Of a stretch of DNA of 17,818 nucleotides, positions 1-7,386 are shown piece after piece. The stretch covers positions 1 to 17,818 of the forward strand of contig JAHHQQ010000032.1 in assembly GCA_020026275.1 (NCBI GenBank). Reading direction: 5' to 3'. The notes beneath the pieces were generated by a model. That model saw only the letters and a program-made list of their open reading frames with translations, had not been told where the DNA came from and searched no databases. This DNA comes from Bacteroidales bacterium. GTDB taxonomy: Bacteria; Bacteroidota; Bacteroidia; Bacteroidales; UBA932. Each line of letters starts with the position of its first letter. The stretch's first letter is position 1. The position numbers and the translations under genes were made by a program.

Positions 1-107
1 GCTACGGCAGCTCCGAAAGGAGAGGTGGCTACGGCAGCTCCGAAAGAAGAGGTGGCTACGGCAACTCCGAAAGAAGAGGTGGCTACGGCAACTCTGAAAG
101 AGGAGAA
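1..107 (+). repeat. 27-bp tandem coding repeats in the rluB 5' part
   Basis: Three nearly identical 27-bp units (1-26, the first lacking one base at the window edge; 27-53; 54-80) and a fourth diverging unit from 81. Each encodes GGYG(S/N)SERR-like nonapeptides. Units differ by single bases such as AGC/AAC and AGG/AGA. The period is a multiple of 3, so gain or loss of a unit keeps the frame. The array probably continues left of the window. Confidence 0.9.
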
Positions 108-1214
108 CGCAGAAGCTTCAATGGCGATAGAAATCAGGAGGGAAGAAGTTCCTACGGTTCATCTGAAAGAAGAAGCTATGGCAATTCTGAGAGAAGAAGC
201 AGCTATGGCAGCACCGACAGAAGAGAACACCGCTTCTCTGGCAATTCAGAAAGAGGAGAACGCAGAAGCTTCGGTGGAGACAGAAGACAAGGAGGAAGAA
301 ACTTCGGTGGAGACAGCAGGTTCAAGAGCAACCGTTTCCCATCCAATGGCAGATCCAAATTTGGAGCTCCAAGAAAGAGAAATGAATTCGGTTTCAATGA
401 GAGCGAGGAGAGCGGAATCAACAACATGATCAACCGCAAACCACAGCTCAGCTCAATGGAATACTCTGACAATGACTACGTTCCAACTCCAATCCAGGAG
501 GAAATCCGTTTGAACAAATACATCGCCAATTCAGGTGTATGCTCCCGTAGAGAAGCAGACCAGTTCATCCAGGCAGGCGTAGTGACAGTCAACGGTGAAG
601 TGGTTACCGAACTAGGAACCAAGATCAATGTGCTCAAAGATGACATCCGTTTCAACGGAGAAAGACTCAAAGGTGAAGAGAAGGTCTATATCGTAATGAA
701 CAAGCCGAAGGGATATGTGACTACCGCAAGCGATCCACATGCAGACAAGACAGTCATGGACCTGCTCAAGTCCTGCAAATACAGAGTATTCCCTGTAGGC
801 CGTCTGGACAAGAACACCACCGGTGTCCTCATGTTCACCAACGATGGCGACATCGCAGAGAAACTGACCCATCCTTCTTACGAGAAAAAGAAGATCTATC
901 AGGTAATTCTGGACCATGCCTTGACCGATGAAGATTTCCAGAAGATTCTGGACGGCATCGTTCTGGGCGACGGCGAGATCAAAGCTGACGAACTGGAATT
1001 CATTGACAATGAGGACCACAGAAAGATCGGCATCGAGATCCATTCCGGAAAGAACCGTATTGTCAGAAGAATTTTCGAGTCTCTCGGCTATGATGTAAAG
1101 GCGCTGGACCGTGTTTATTTCGCAGGTCTGACCAAAAAAGGCATCAAGAAGGGAGACTGGAGATTCCTCACAGAAGGCGAAGCGAATCTGTTGAAAATGG
1201 GTGCATACCTGTAG
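1..1214 (+). CDS. rluB: RluB/RsuA-family 23S rRNA pseudouridine synthase with repeat-rich basic N-terminal extension (5' end cut)
   Basis: Isomerises a uridine in rRNA to pseudouridine during ribosome assembly (family knowledge; RluB acts on 23S U2605). The frame, with TAC at 3-5, is open from the window edge to TAG at 1212-1214, so the gene starts outside. The visible N-terminal ~140 codons are low complexity, rich in Arg, Gly, Ser, Glu and Tyr, built on GYGSSERRG-type repeats. From about base 505 comes an S4 RNA-binding domain (RLNKYIANSGVCSRREAD), then the synthase domain with the catalytic motif GRLDKNTTG; its Asp codon is 807-809. An in-frame ATG at 426 could be mistaken for the start, but nothing breaks the frame upstream and the repeats use the same frame. 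era follows after 3 nt, so the two are probably cotranscribed. Assignment to RluB rather than another RsuA-group enzyme is by resemblance; the target base is inferred. Confidence 0.9.
   Translation, partial: YGSSERRGGYGSSERRGGYGNSERRGGYGNSERGERRSFNGDRNQEGRSSYGSSERRSYGNSERRSSYGSTDRREHRFSGNSERGERRSFGGDRRQGGRNFGGDSRFKSNRFPSNGRSKFGAPRKRNEFGFNESEESGINNMINRKPQLSSMEYSDNDYVPTPIQEEIRLNKYIANSGVCSRREADQFIQAGVVTVNGEVVTELGTKINVLKDDIRFNGERLKGEEKVYIVMNKPKGYVTTASDPHADKTVMDLLKSCKYRVFPVGRLDKNTTGVLMFTNDGDIAEKLTHPSYEKKKIYQVILDHALTDEDFQKILDGIVLGDGEIKADELEFIDNEDHRKIGIEIHSGKNRIVRRIFESLGYDVKALDRVYFAGLTKKGIKKGDWRFLTEGEANLLKMGAYL
96..272 (+). repeat. Higher-order duplication in the rluB extension
   Basis: An identical 24-bp stretch occurs at 96-119 and 249-272, in the same frame, encoding ERGERRSF. 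It is followed in each copy by a similar (N/G)GDR(N/R)Q(E/G)GR segment. This suggests that the low-complexity region grew by duplicating larger blocks as well as the 27-bp unit. Confidence 0.75.
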
Positions 1215-1217
1215 TCT

Positions 1218-2120
1218 ATGGAAAAAACAGTTTTGAATACGAAACATAGAGCTGGATTTGTCAACATCATCGGTAACCCGAATGTTGGCAAATCTACTCT
1301 TATGAATGCACTGGTCGGCGAGAACATCTCTATCGTGACTGCCAAGGCACAGACGACCCGCCACAGAATCATGGGCATCGTCAATGGAGAAAATTACCAG
1401 ATTGTCTATTCTGACACACCTGGCATCCTGAAGCCGAACTACCGTCTGCAGAAGAACATGATGGACTTTGTCAACACCGCCATCGGCGATGCAGACATCA
1501 TCCTCTATGTAACAGATGTTGTGGAGAAAGCGGACAAAAATGCTGAATATATCAGCAAGCTGGAGAATCTGGAATGTCCGGTCATCGTCATCATCAACAA
1601 GATTGACCTGAGCGACCAGGAGAAAGTGAAATCTCTCATGGAAAAGTGGCATGATGATTTGCCGAAGGCGGAAATCATTCCGGTTTCAGCAAAAGAAAAA
1701 TTCAATCTCCAACGCATCATGGACACCATCGTCAACGCTCTGCCGGAATCACCGGCCTGGTTTGACAAAGATGCATTCACTGACAAGAACCTCCGTTTCT
1801 TCGCCTCTGAAATTATCCGTGAAAACATCCTCTTGAACTACAATGAGGAAATTCCTTACTGCTGTGAAGTGGAAATCGAAAGTTTCAAGGAGGGGGAAGA
1901 AAGATACGACATCAATGCCATCATCAATGTCATGAGAAATTCCCAGAAAGGAATTCTGATCGGCAAAGGAGGTACGGCACTGAAGCGTTTGGGAACCCGA
2001 TCCAGAATAGAGATGGAAGAATTCTTCCAGAAGAAAGTCTTCTTGCATCTCTACGTCAAAGTTGACGAAGATTGGCGTGAAAGCAGGAAAGAACTGCGCA
2101 AATTCGGTTACGAACAGTAG
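1218..2120 (+). CDS. era: GTPase Era, 30S ribosome biogenesis
   Basis: Era is a Ras-like GTPase with a KH domain that binds the 3' end of 16S rRNA and checks small-subunit maturation, acting in the cytoplasm or at the inner face of the membrane. The 300 residues match the usual family length. Visible motifs: G1 GNPNVGKST (19-27), a TTRH switch I (46-49), G3 DTPG (66-69), G4 NKID (127-130), G5 SAK near 156, and a C-terminal KH domain with the GKGG loop at 249-252. The ATG at 1218 lies 3 nt after the rluB stop, and no promoter is visible between them, so an rluB-era operon is likely. Pairing of an rRNA pseudouridine synthase with Era fits a shared ribosome-maturation role. No anomalies seen. 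Confidence 0.97.
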   Translation: MEKTVLNTKHRAGFVNIIGNPNVGKSTLMNALVGENISIVTAKAQTTRHRIMGIVNGENYQIVYSDTPGILKPNYRLQKNMMDFVNTAIGDADIILYVTDVVEKADKNAEYISKLENLECPVIVIINKIDLSDQEKVKSLMEKWHDDLPKAEIIPVSAKEKFNLQRIMDTIVNALPESPAWFDKDAFTDKNLRFFASEIIRENILLNYNEEIPYCCEVEIESFKEGEERYDINAIINVMRNSQKGILIGKGGTALKRLGTRSRIEMEEFFQKKVFLHLYVKVDEDWRESRKELRKFGYEQ

Positions 2121-2124
2121 CCAT

Positions 2125-2154
2125 TTTGGGGAAAATTATATTTTTCGTATATTG
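2125..2154 (+). promoter_or_regulatory. Bacteroidota-type promoter upstream of parC
   Basis: TTTG at 2125-2128 is followed, after 19 bp, by TATATTG at 2148-2154. This matches the -33/-7 consensus TTTG-N19-21-TAnnTTTG except for one missing T in the -7 element. It starts 4 bp after the era stop and would give a leader of about 40 nt before parC. Inferred from consensus only. Confidence 0.55.
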
Positions 2155-2199
2155 TAAGACTAATTTGACAGATTAAGCAACTTACTAAGAAAACTAGAG

Positions 2200-5034
2200 A
2201 TGAGCGTAGACAAGGACGATATCAAAGAGGAAGGACTAGACCAGGAACAGGATGGCGAATTTTTGGATGACCAAGAACAGGAAGAAGAGGTTCTGGACGA
2301 AGAGAACGCCAAGGAATCCGGGAAATACAGCAAGATTCTAAGCGACAACAGCCACAAATTCAAATTATCTGGAATGTTCAAGGAGTGGTTCCTCGACTAT
2401 TCCTCTTATGTCATACTCCAACGAGCTGTCCCACACATCGTAGACGGCCTGAAACCTGTACAGAGGCGTGTCCTGCATGCCATGTACAATATGGATGACG
2501 GCAACTACACCAAAGTGGCCAACATTGTCGGTCAGGCGATGCAGTATCACCCGCATGGAGACCAGAGTATTCTGGGAGCCCTTGTCCAGATCGGTCAGAA
2601 AGGCTACGCTGTGGACTGTCAGGGTAACTGGGGAAACATCCTTACCGGTGACAGCAATGCAGCGCCCCGATATATCGAAGCCAGACTGAGCGGCTTTGCC
2701 AAAGAAGTGATTTTCGACCCGAAGATCACCAACTGGATGACTTCATACGACGGCAGGAACAAGGAACCGATCGAACTGCCTGTCCGTTTTCCCCTATTGC
2801 TTGCCCAGGGTACCGAAGGTATCGCTGTGGGTATGGCATCCAAGATTCTTCCGCACAACTTCAACGAACTGATTGATGCTTCCATCGATATCCTGAAAGG
2901 AAATGATTTCGAGATTTTTCCAGACTTTCCTACTGGAGGTTTTGCAGACTGTTCCAAATACATGCAAGGCAAGCGAGGCGGTTCTGTCAAGGTCCGAGCC
3001 AAAATCGAGAAGATTGACAAGAACACGATCATGGTGACCGAATTGCCATATGGCAAGACCACCCATGTCTTGATTGATTCTATCCTGAAAGCCAAGGAAC
3101 ACGGAAAGATCAAGATCAAAAAGATTGAAGACATGACCACCGACAAGGTGGAAATCATCATCCATCTTCCGAACGACGTTTCTCCAGACAAAACCATCGA
3201 TGCCCTCTACGCCTTCACCGACTGCGAGGTCAACATCAATCCGAATGCCTGTGTCATCAAAGACAACAAGCCAAACTTCCTCAGTGTCAAGGATATTCTG
3301 ATTTATGACACCGAGCATACAAAGAATCTGCTCGGCAGGCAACTTGAAATCAAGTTGGGAGAATTGGAGGATGACTGGCACTACACCTCTCTTGAAAAGA
3401 TTTTCTTTGAAAACAGAATCTACAAGATTCTCGAACAAGACCAGAAAACCTGGGAAATCCAGATTGGAGAAGTTTTTTCAAAGATGAAGGAATACCAGTC
3501 CACGATGAAACGTGACATTCTGATGGAGGATATCCTCAAACTAGTTGAAAAACCTGTCCGAAAAATTTCCAAATTTGACACCAAAGTCATAGATGAAAAG
3601 ATTCTGAAGCTGGAAGAACAGATCACAGATGTCCAGGACAAACTGGAACATCTGACGGAATATACTGTCGACTGGTTTGCTGGACTGAAGAAGAAATATG
3701 GAAAGAACTTCCCTCGTCAGACAGAGATTTCCAGTTTCGAGAGTATTGCAGCCACCAAGGTGGTCAACAAAAACGAGAAACTCTATGCCAATTTCAAGGC
3801 TGGTTTCGTCGGCATCGGCCTGAAGAAAGACGACGAAGGGGAATATATCTGTGACTGCTCGGAAATTTCAGAGATTATCGTGATTGGGAAAGACGGCAAA
3901 TATCAAGTCACCAAAGTAAGCGAAAAGGCTTTCTTTTGGGAAGACCTGCAATATGTCGGCCTGTTCAACCGTGGAGATGACCGAACCATCTACAACGCCA
4001 TCTACAAGGATGGCAAGACCAGCGTCTATTACGCCAAGAGATTTGCCATCACCAGCGTCACCCGTGACAAGGAATATGACATTACTCAGGGTAAACCGGG
4101 TTCACATCTGGTATGGTTCACGGTCAATCACAATGGAGAAGCCGAGACCGTCAAAATCAATCTCAGACCAAGACCGAAACTCAAGAAGCTCCACCTTGAA
4201 TATGATTTCTCAGAATTGGCAATCAAGGGCAAAGCGGCCAGAGGAAACCAAGTGACCAAGAACTTGATTCAGAAAATCAGCCTCAAAGCCAAAGGAATCT
4301 CCACCATCGGAGGAAAAGACATTTGGTACGATGCGGATGTCCAACGCCTCAACGAAGACCAGAGAGGACTCTATCTGGGTGAATTTGAGGGAGAAGACAA
4401 AATTCTGGCCATCTTCAAGGACGGAACCTTCTACACAACCTCATTTGACCTGAGCAACCGTTACCAGGGGGAAGTGCTGAAAATTGAGAAACTGGATGAG
4501 GAGAAGACCTACACCGCCCTCTACTATGACGGAAAAGCCAAGACTTTCTATGTCAAGAGATTCTCCTTCATCCAGAGCGACAACAATCCGACTCCATTCA
4601 TCTCAGAAGCAAGGAACTCCTATCTGGTGGATCTGTCTGATGACCTTCATCCGAGATTCAACATCACCTTCGATGGCAAACAGGCGCATCGGGACGATGA
4701 AATCGTGGAGGCGGAAGAATTCATCGCCAAGAAAGGAGTCGCCGCCAAAGGAAAGATGTGCAGTTCCTATGAAATTGGAGAAGTGAAATTCATCGAGCCG
4801 CTCCACAAACCGGAAGATGACCTGATTGAGGAAGAGGAAGAAGAAGATCTTCCAGAGACCGAAGAAGCGGAAGAGGCGGAAGTACCGGAGATGGAAGTAG
4901 AGAACGGATACGACAAGATTGTCAAGGAAAATATGGAGAAACCTGCCGAGCCGAAGACAGAAAAACCGGAAGAAGATCCGGAAGATGACTTTGACGACGA
5001 AGATATGGAAGAGCCGACCCTCTTCAATCTCTAG
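2200..5034 (+). CDS. parC: DNA topoisomerase IV subunit A (ParC type)
   Basis: Type IIA topoisomerase breakage-reunion subunit; with ParE it decatenates replicated chromosomes. At 944 residues it is longer than E. coli ParC (752), the extra mainly in the C-terminal part and acidic ends. Order: acidic N-terminal extension (about 1-45); winged-helix/tower core with VDGLKPVQRRVLHAM, YHPHGD and the active-site Tyr158 in AAPRYIEARLSG; a long coiled-coil region (about 400-490); a beta-rich C-terminal DNA-wrapping-like domain (about 510-840); and a very acidic tail (about 871-944). No QRRGGKG-type GyrA-box is present, which favours ParC over GyrA. At the positions of E. coli Ser80 and Glu84 it has Gln122 and Gly126. 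parE is not in the window. aroK starts 11 nt after the stop, so the two are probably cotranscribed. The ATG at 2200 is the first in frame after the promoter. Confidence 0.93.
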   Translation: MSVDKDDIKEEGLDQEQDGEFLDDQEQEEEVLDEENAKESGKYSKILSDNSHKFKLSGMFKEWFLDYSSYVILQRAVPHIVDGLKPVQRRVLHAMYNMDDGNYTKVANIVGQAMQYHPHGDQSILGALVQIGQKGYAVDCQGNWGNILTGDSNAAPRYIEARLSGFAKEVIFDPKITNWMTSYDGRNKEPIELPVRFPLLLAQGTEGIAVGMASKILPHNFNELIDASIDILKGNDFEIFPDFPTGGFADCSKYMQGKRGGSVKVRAKIEKIDKNTIMVTELPYGKTTHVLIDSILKAKEHGKIKIKKIEDMTTDKVEIIIHLPNDVSPDKTIDALYAFTDCEVNINPNACVIKDNKPNFLSVKDILIYDTEHTKNLLGRQLEIKLGELEDDWHYTSLEKIFFENRIYKILEQDQKTWEIQIGEVFSKMKEYQSTMKRDILMEDILKLVEKPVRKISKFDTKVIDEKILKLEEQITDVQDKLEHLTEYTVDWFAGLKKKYGKNFPRQTEISSFESIAATKVVNKNEKLYANFKAGFVGIGLKKDDEGEYICDCSEISEIIVIGKDGKYQVTKVSEKAFFWEDLQYVGLFNRGDDRTIYNAIYKDGKTSVYYAKRFAITSVTRDKEYDITQGKPGSHLVWFTVNHNGEAETVKINLRPRPKLKKLHLEYDFSELAIKGKAARGNQVTKNLIQKISLKAKGISTIGGKDIWYDADVQRLNEDQRGLYLGEFEGEDKILAIFKDGTFYTTSFDLSNRYQGEVLKIEKLDEEKTYTALYYDGKAKTFYVKRFSFIQSDNNPTPFISEARNSYLVDLSDDLHPRFNITFDGKQAHRDDEIVEAEEFIAKKGVAAKGKMCSSYEIGEVKFIEPLHKPEDDLIEEEEEEDLPETEEAEEAEVPEMEVENGYDKIVKENMEKPAEPKTEKPEEDPEDDFDDEDMEEPTLFNL

Positions 5035-5045
5035 AAGAACATACC

Positions 5046-5582
5046 ATGATAATTTCATTGACAGGATTTATGGGCTGCGGAAAAAGCAGTGTAGGAAAGG
5101 AGCTCAAAAGGCTTCTTTCTTGCGAATTGGTGGACTTGGACGATTATGTCTGCCAGATGACCGGACGGACCATCCCCGAAATATTCAGCACAGATGGAGA
5201 AGCGACCTTCCGTCAGATGGAATTGAAGGCATTGCACGAAATCTTTGAGAGTTATCCACAAATTGTGGATAACTCTTCTCGGCAGAAAACGGCGCTCATC
5301 TTATGTCTTGGTGGAGGTACCCTGACCCAAGAAGCTGCCGCTCAACTGGTCAGGAACTATTGCCGGTGTTTCTATCTGCGGGCAAGCGTGGACGAACTGG
5401 TCTGTGATCTGGAAGGCCGCACCGAGCACCGTCCTCTTCTCAAAGGACATGATCTGAGAAGCCGCGTCACCGAACTGTTGGGAAAACGCGAGGCCCTCTA
5501 TGAAAAATCCGCCGATATCATCATTGACGTCGACGGACTCCTCTATCACGAAATCGCTGATCAGATTCTGCACACTCTCTAG
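5046..5582 (+). CDS. aroK: Shikimate kinase
   Basis: Phosphorylates shikimate at the 3-hydroxyl with ATP, the fifth step of chorismate and aromatic amino acid synthesis, in the cytosol. Seen in the 178 residues: Walker A GFMGCGKSS (7-15), shikimate-binding DLDD (30-33), GEATFRQME (51-59, with the conserved Arg56), the GGG loop at 89-91, and the lid Arg in the TEHRPLL region. Between Arg56 and the GGG loop it carries about 12 more residues than E. coli AroK as I recall it; the extra part (about 69-80, SYPQIVDNSSRQ) is encoded by the perfect palindrome at 5248-5276. The gene follows parC by 11 nt. Its stop overlaps the recJ stop on the other strand in one CTAG. aroE, another gene of the pathway, lies about 4.3 kb downstream in a separate unit. 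Confidence 0.95.
   Translation: MIISLTGFMGCGKSSVGKELKRLLSCELVDLDDYVCQMTGRTIPEIFSTDGEATFRQMELKALHEIFESYPQIVDNSSRQKTALILCLGGGTLTQEAAAQLVRNYCRCFYLRASVDELVCDLEGRTEHRPLLKGHDLRSRVTELLGKREALYEKSADIIIDVDGLLYHEIADQILHTL
5248..5276. repeat. 29-bp perfect palindrome containing two inverted DnaA boxes, inside aroK
   Basis: The left arm AGAGTTATCCACAA (5248-5261) and its exact reverse complement (5263-5276) flank a single central A at 5262. Each arm contains the consensus DnaA box TTATCCACA: 5252-5260 on the + strand and 5264-5272 on the - strand, 3 bp apart. No other perfect box was seen in the window. It lies in frame in aroK, codons 68-77. Function is unknown; DnaA binding is an inference from consensus. 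Confidence 0.85.
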
Positions 5583-7312
5583 ACAAAATCATCACGCTCC
5601 TTGATGTCTTTCAGACGGAGCTGGATGGTAGAATTGCCGCGATAATAATTTTCAACTACGGAATAACAGATATCCACAGGGTTTCCGCTCTTGATATGAT
5701 TGAAATACTCAGTCATGTTGAAGCCGATGGCCGGAATACGGTTATATGGCTGTGACTCCTGGATGAGGCTCAGTTTCAAGTGCTGACCTGCCGGCCCAAC
5801 CTTGCGCCCGTTGCCATCATCATAGACATTTTCCGTCACAAAGACAGGAGCCTGGTTTCCTGGTCCGAATGGCTGGAACTGTTTCAAGATACGGAAGAAC
5901 TTAGGGGTGATCTGTGCGAAATCCAGACGGGAATCCACTTCAATCACAGGAGTGGCTATCTGTTCAGTGATGTGTTCACTGACATATTTTTCAATCCTGG
6001 CGGCGAATTCAGGAAGATTTTGCTCTTTCATCGTCAGACCAGCCGCATAGATATGTCCACCAAAGTTTTCCAGCAGATCGGAATTGCTCTCGATGGCATC
6101 ATACAGGTCGAATCCCTTGATGCTTCTGGCCGAACCGGTCACGAATCCATTGGATTTGGTAAGCACAAAAGTCGGCTTGTAGAAAGCCTCCACAAGACGG
6201 GAGGCAACAATACCCACGACACCTTTGTTCCAATTCGGATTGTACACGATAGTGGCATGCTTGCTTGAAATGCACTTGCCGTTCTCGACCATTTCAAGCG
6301 CCTCTACCGTTATCTCCCTGTCAATGCTCTTCCGCTCATTGTTGTTGTCATTGATCTGACTGCCGATGATACGCGCAGTACGGTCATCTGAAGCGGTCAG
6401 AAGTTCAACGGCCAACCGGCCTGTCTCCATTCTGCCGGCCGCATTGATACGAGGACCTATCTTGAAGACGATGTCATCAATAGTGACATGGGAAGGCTCC
6501 AGATTCGCCAGATTCATGATGGCGAGAAGACCGCAACGAGGGTTATGATTCAGCTGCTGCAGTCCGAAATAGGCAAGAATGCGATTCTCCCCTACGGCAG
6601 ATACCAGATCGGATGCAATGCTCACTGCCAGCAGGTCAAGCAGAGGGGTCAGTTCTTCAAAAGGAATACCATTCACCTGAGAATAAGCCTGCACCAGCTT
6701 GAAACCGACACCGCAGCCGCACAAATCATCAAACGGATAGGAATCATCCTCCCGTTTCGGGTCCAGCACGGCGACGGCATGAGGAAGCTCCTCATCAGGC
6801 AGATGATGATCACAGATGATCACGTCCATTCCTTTGGAAGCCGCATAATCCACTTTGTCAATGGCCTTGATGCCACAATCCAAAGTGATGACCAGACTGA
6901 CATCATTGGCTGCCGCCCAATCCAACCCCTTGATGGATACACCGTATCCTTCTTCATAACGGTCCGGAATGTAGAAATCAACTTTTCCTGTAAGATTTCT
7001 CAAGAACGAATACACCAGAGCGACGGCCGTGGTTCCATCCACGTCATAATCACCGTAAACCAGAATCTTTTCTCCCCCGACGATAGCCTTCTTCAGTCTT
7101 GCGACGGCCTTGTCCATATCCTTCATCAGGAAAGGATCGTGGATATTCGCCAGATTGGGGCGGAAAAAAGAGCGCGCCTGTTCGAAAGTTCTGATACCTC
7201 GCTGCACCAGAAGAGTCGCCAGAACAGGGTCAATGCCCAATTCAGCAGACAGCTGTTCAACGTTCGCAGGGTCTGCCGAAGATTTCAAAATCCATTTCCT
7301 CTCCTTAGTCAT
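5579..7312 (-). CDS. recJ: Single-stranded-DNA-specific exonuclease RecJ
   Basis: 5'-3' exonuclease on single-stranded DNA, used in RecF-type recombination, mismatch and base-excision repair. The 577 residues equal the E. coli length. DHH phosphoesterase motifs: GDYDVDG (87-93), LDCGIKA near 145, DHH (168-170), GPRINAAGRM (286-295); the DHHA1 domain has VGIVASRLVE near 367-375 and the FGGH motif ending at His420; an OB-like C-terminal domain follows. I chose the ATG at 7312-7310 (MTKERKW). A TTG three codons upstream (7321-7319) lies inside the TATCTTTG promoter element and so should not be on the transcript. Convergent with aroK, sharing its stop-codon palindrome with no terminator between, so read-through would give antisense RNA for both genes. 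Confidence 0.95.
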   Translation of the reverse strand: MTKERKWILKSSADPANVEQLSAELGIDPVLATLLVQRGIRTFEQARSFFRPNLANIHDPFLMKDMDKAVARLKKAIVGGEKILVYGDYDVDGTTAVALVYSFLRNLTGKVDFYIPDRYEEGYGVSIKGLDWAAANDVSLVITLDCGIKAIDKVDYAASKGMDVIICDHHLPDEELPHAVAVLDPKREDDSYPFDDLCGCGVGFKLVQAYSQVNGIPFEELTPLLDLLAVSIASDLVSAVGENRILAYFGLQQLNHNPRCGLLAIMNLANLEPSHVTIDDIVFKIGPRINAAGRMETGRLAVELLTASDDRTARIIGSQINDNNNERKSIDREITVEALEMVENGKCISSKHATIVYNPNWNKGVVGIVASRLVEAFYKPTFVLTKSNGFVTGSARSIKGFDLYDAIESNSDLLENFGGHIYAAGLTMKEQNLPEFAARIEKYVSEHITEQIATPVIEVDSRLDFAQITPKFFRILKQFQPFGPGNQAPVFVTENVYDDGNGRKVGPAGQHLKLSLIQESQPYNRIPAIGFNMTEYFNHIKSGNPVDICYSVVENYYRGNSTIQLRLKDIKERDDFV

Positions 7313-7318
7313 AGTACA

Positions 7319-7326
7319 CAAAGATA
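7319..7326 (-). promoter_or_regulatory. recJ promoter -7 element
   Basis: On the minus strand TATCTTTG matches TAnnTTTG exactly and ends 6 nt before the recJ ATG. The consensus places transcription start about 4 nt after the TTTG, so the mRNA would have only about 3 leader bases. No clear TTTG lies 19-21 bp upstream; the spacer and -33 region are AT-rich. Confidence 0.55.
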
Positions 7327-7336
7327 CCTTTTTTGT

Positions 7337-7367
7337 TTTAATATAAGAATATAAAGTATTACTTTTG
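7337..7367 (+). promoter_or_regulatory. lysS promoter
   Basis: TACTTTTG at 7360-7367 fits TAnnTTTG exactly. At the expected 19-bp spacing the upstream element is TTTA (7337-7340), one base off TTTG; a perfect TTTG lies at 7332-7335 with a less usual 24-bp spacing. The expected transcription start near 7371 gives a leader of about 16 nt before the lysS ATG at 7387. It is divergent from the recJ promoter about 35 bp away. Confidence 0.6.
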
Positions 7368-7386
7368 TATGTTAAATATCATTACT

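Noticed and set aside
25..429. Open frame giving a 134-residue Glu/Ala/Thr-rich product at the left edge
   Set aside because: It is a shifted frame of the 27-bp repeats; the true frame (TAC at 3-5) is continuous with the RluB domains.
612..1652. 346-codon minus-strand open frame across rluB and era
   Set aside because: Shadow of two certain genes, bridging their junction, with no recognisable domain.
2154..2185. GTAAG...CTTAC imperfect hairpin in the parC leader as a regulatory RNA
   Set aside because: Five-bp outer and four-bp inner stems with bulges are no more than expected in AT-rich DNA.
5248..5276. Chromosome replication origin at the DnaA-box pair
   Set aside because: Only two boxes, inside a coding gene, no cluster of further boxes, no adjacent AT-rich unwinding region, and no dnaA or other origin-linked gene nearby.
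5670..5678. ATATCCACA, one mismatch from a DnaA box, in recJ
   Set aside because: A single near-match is expected by chance and it is about 400 bp from the palindrome.
7369..7386. Upstream ATG for lysS adding six residues (MLNIIT)
   Set aside because: It starts two bases after the TACTTTTG promoter element and so would be at or before the transcription start.
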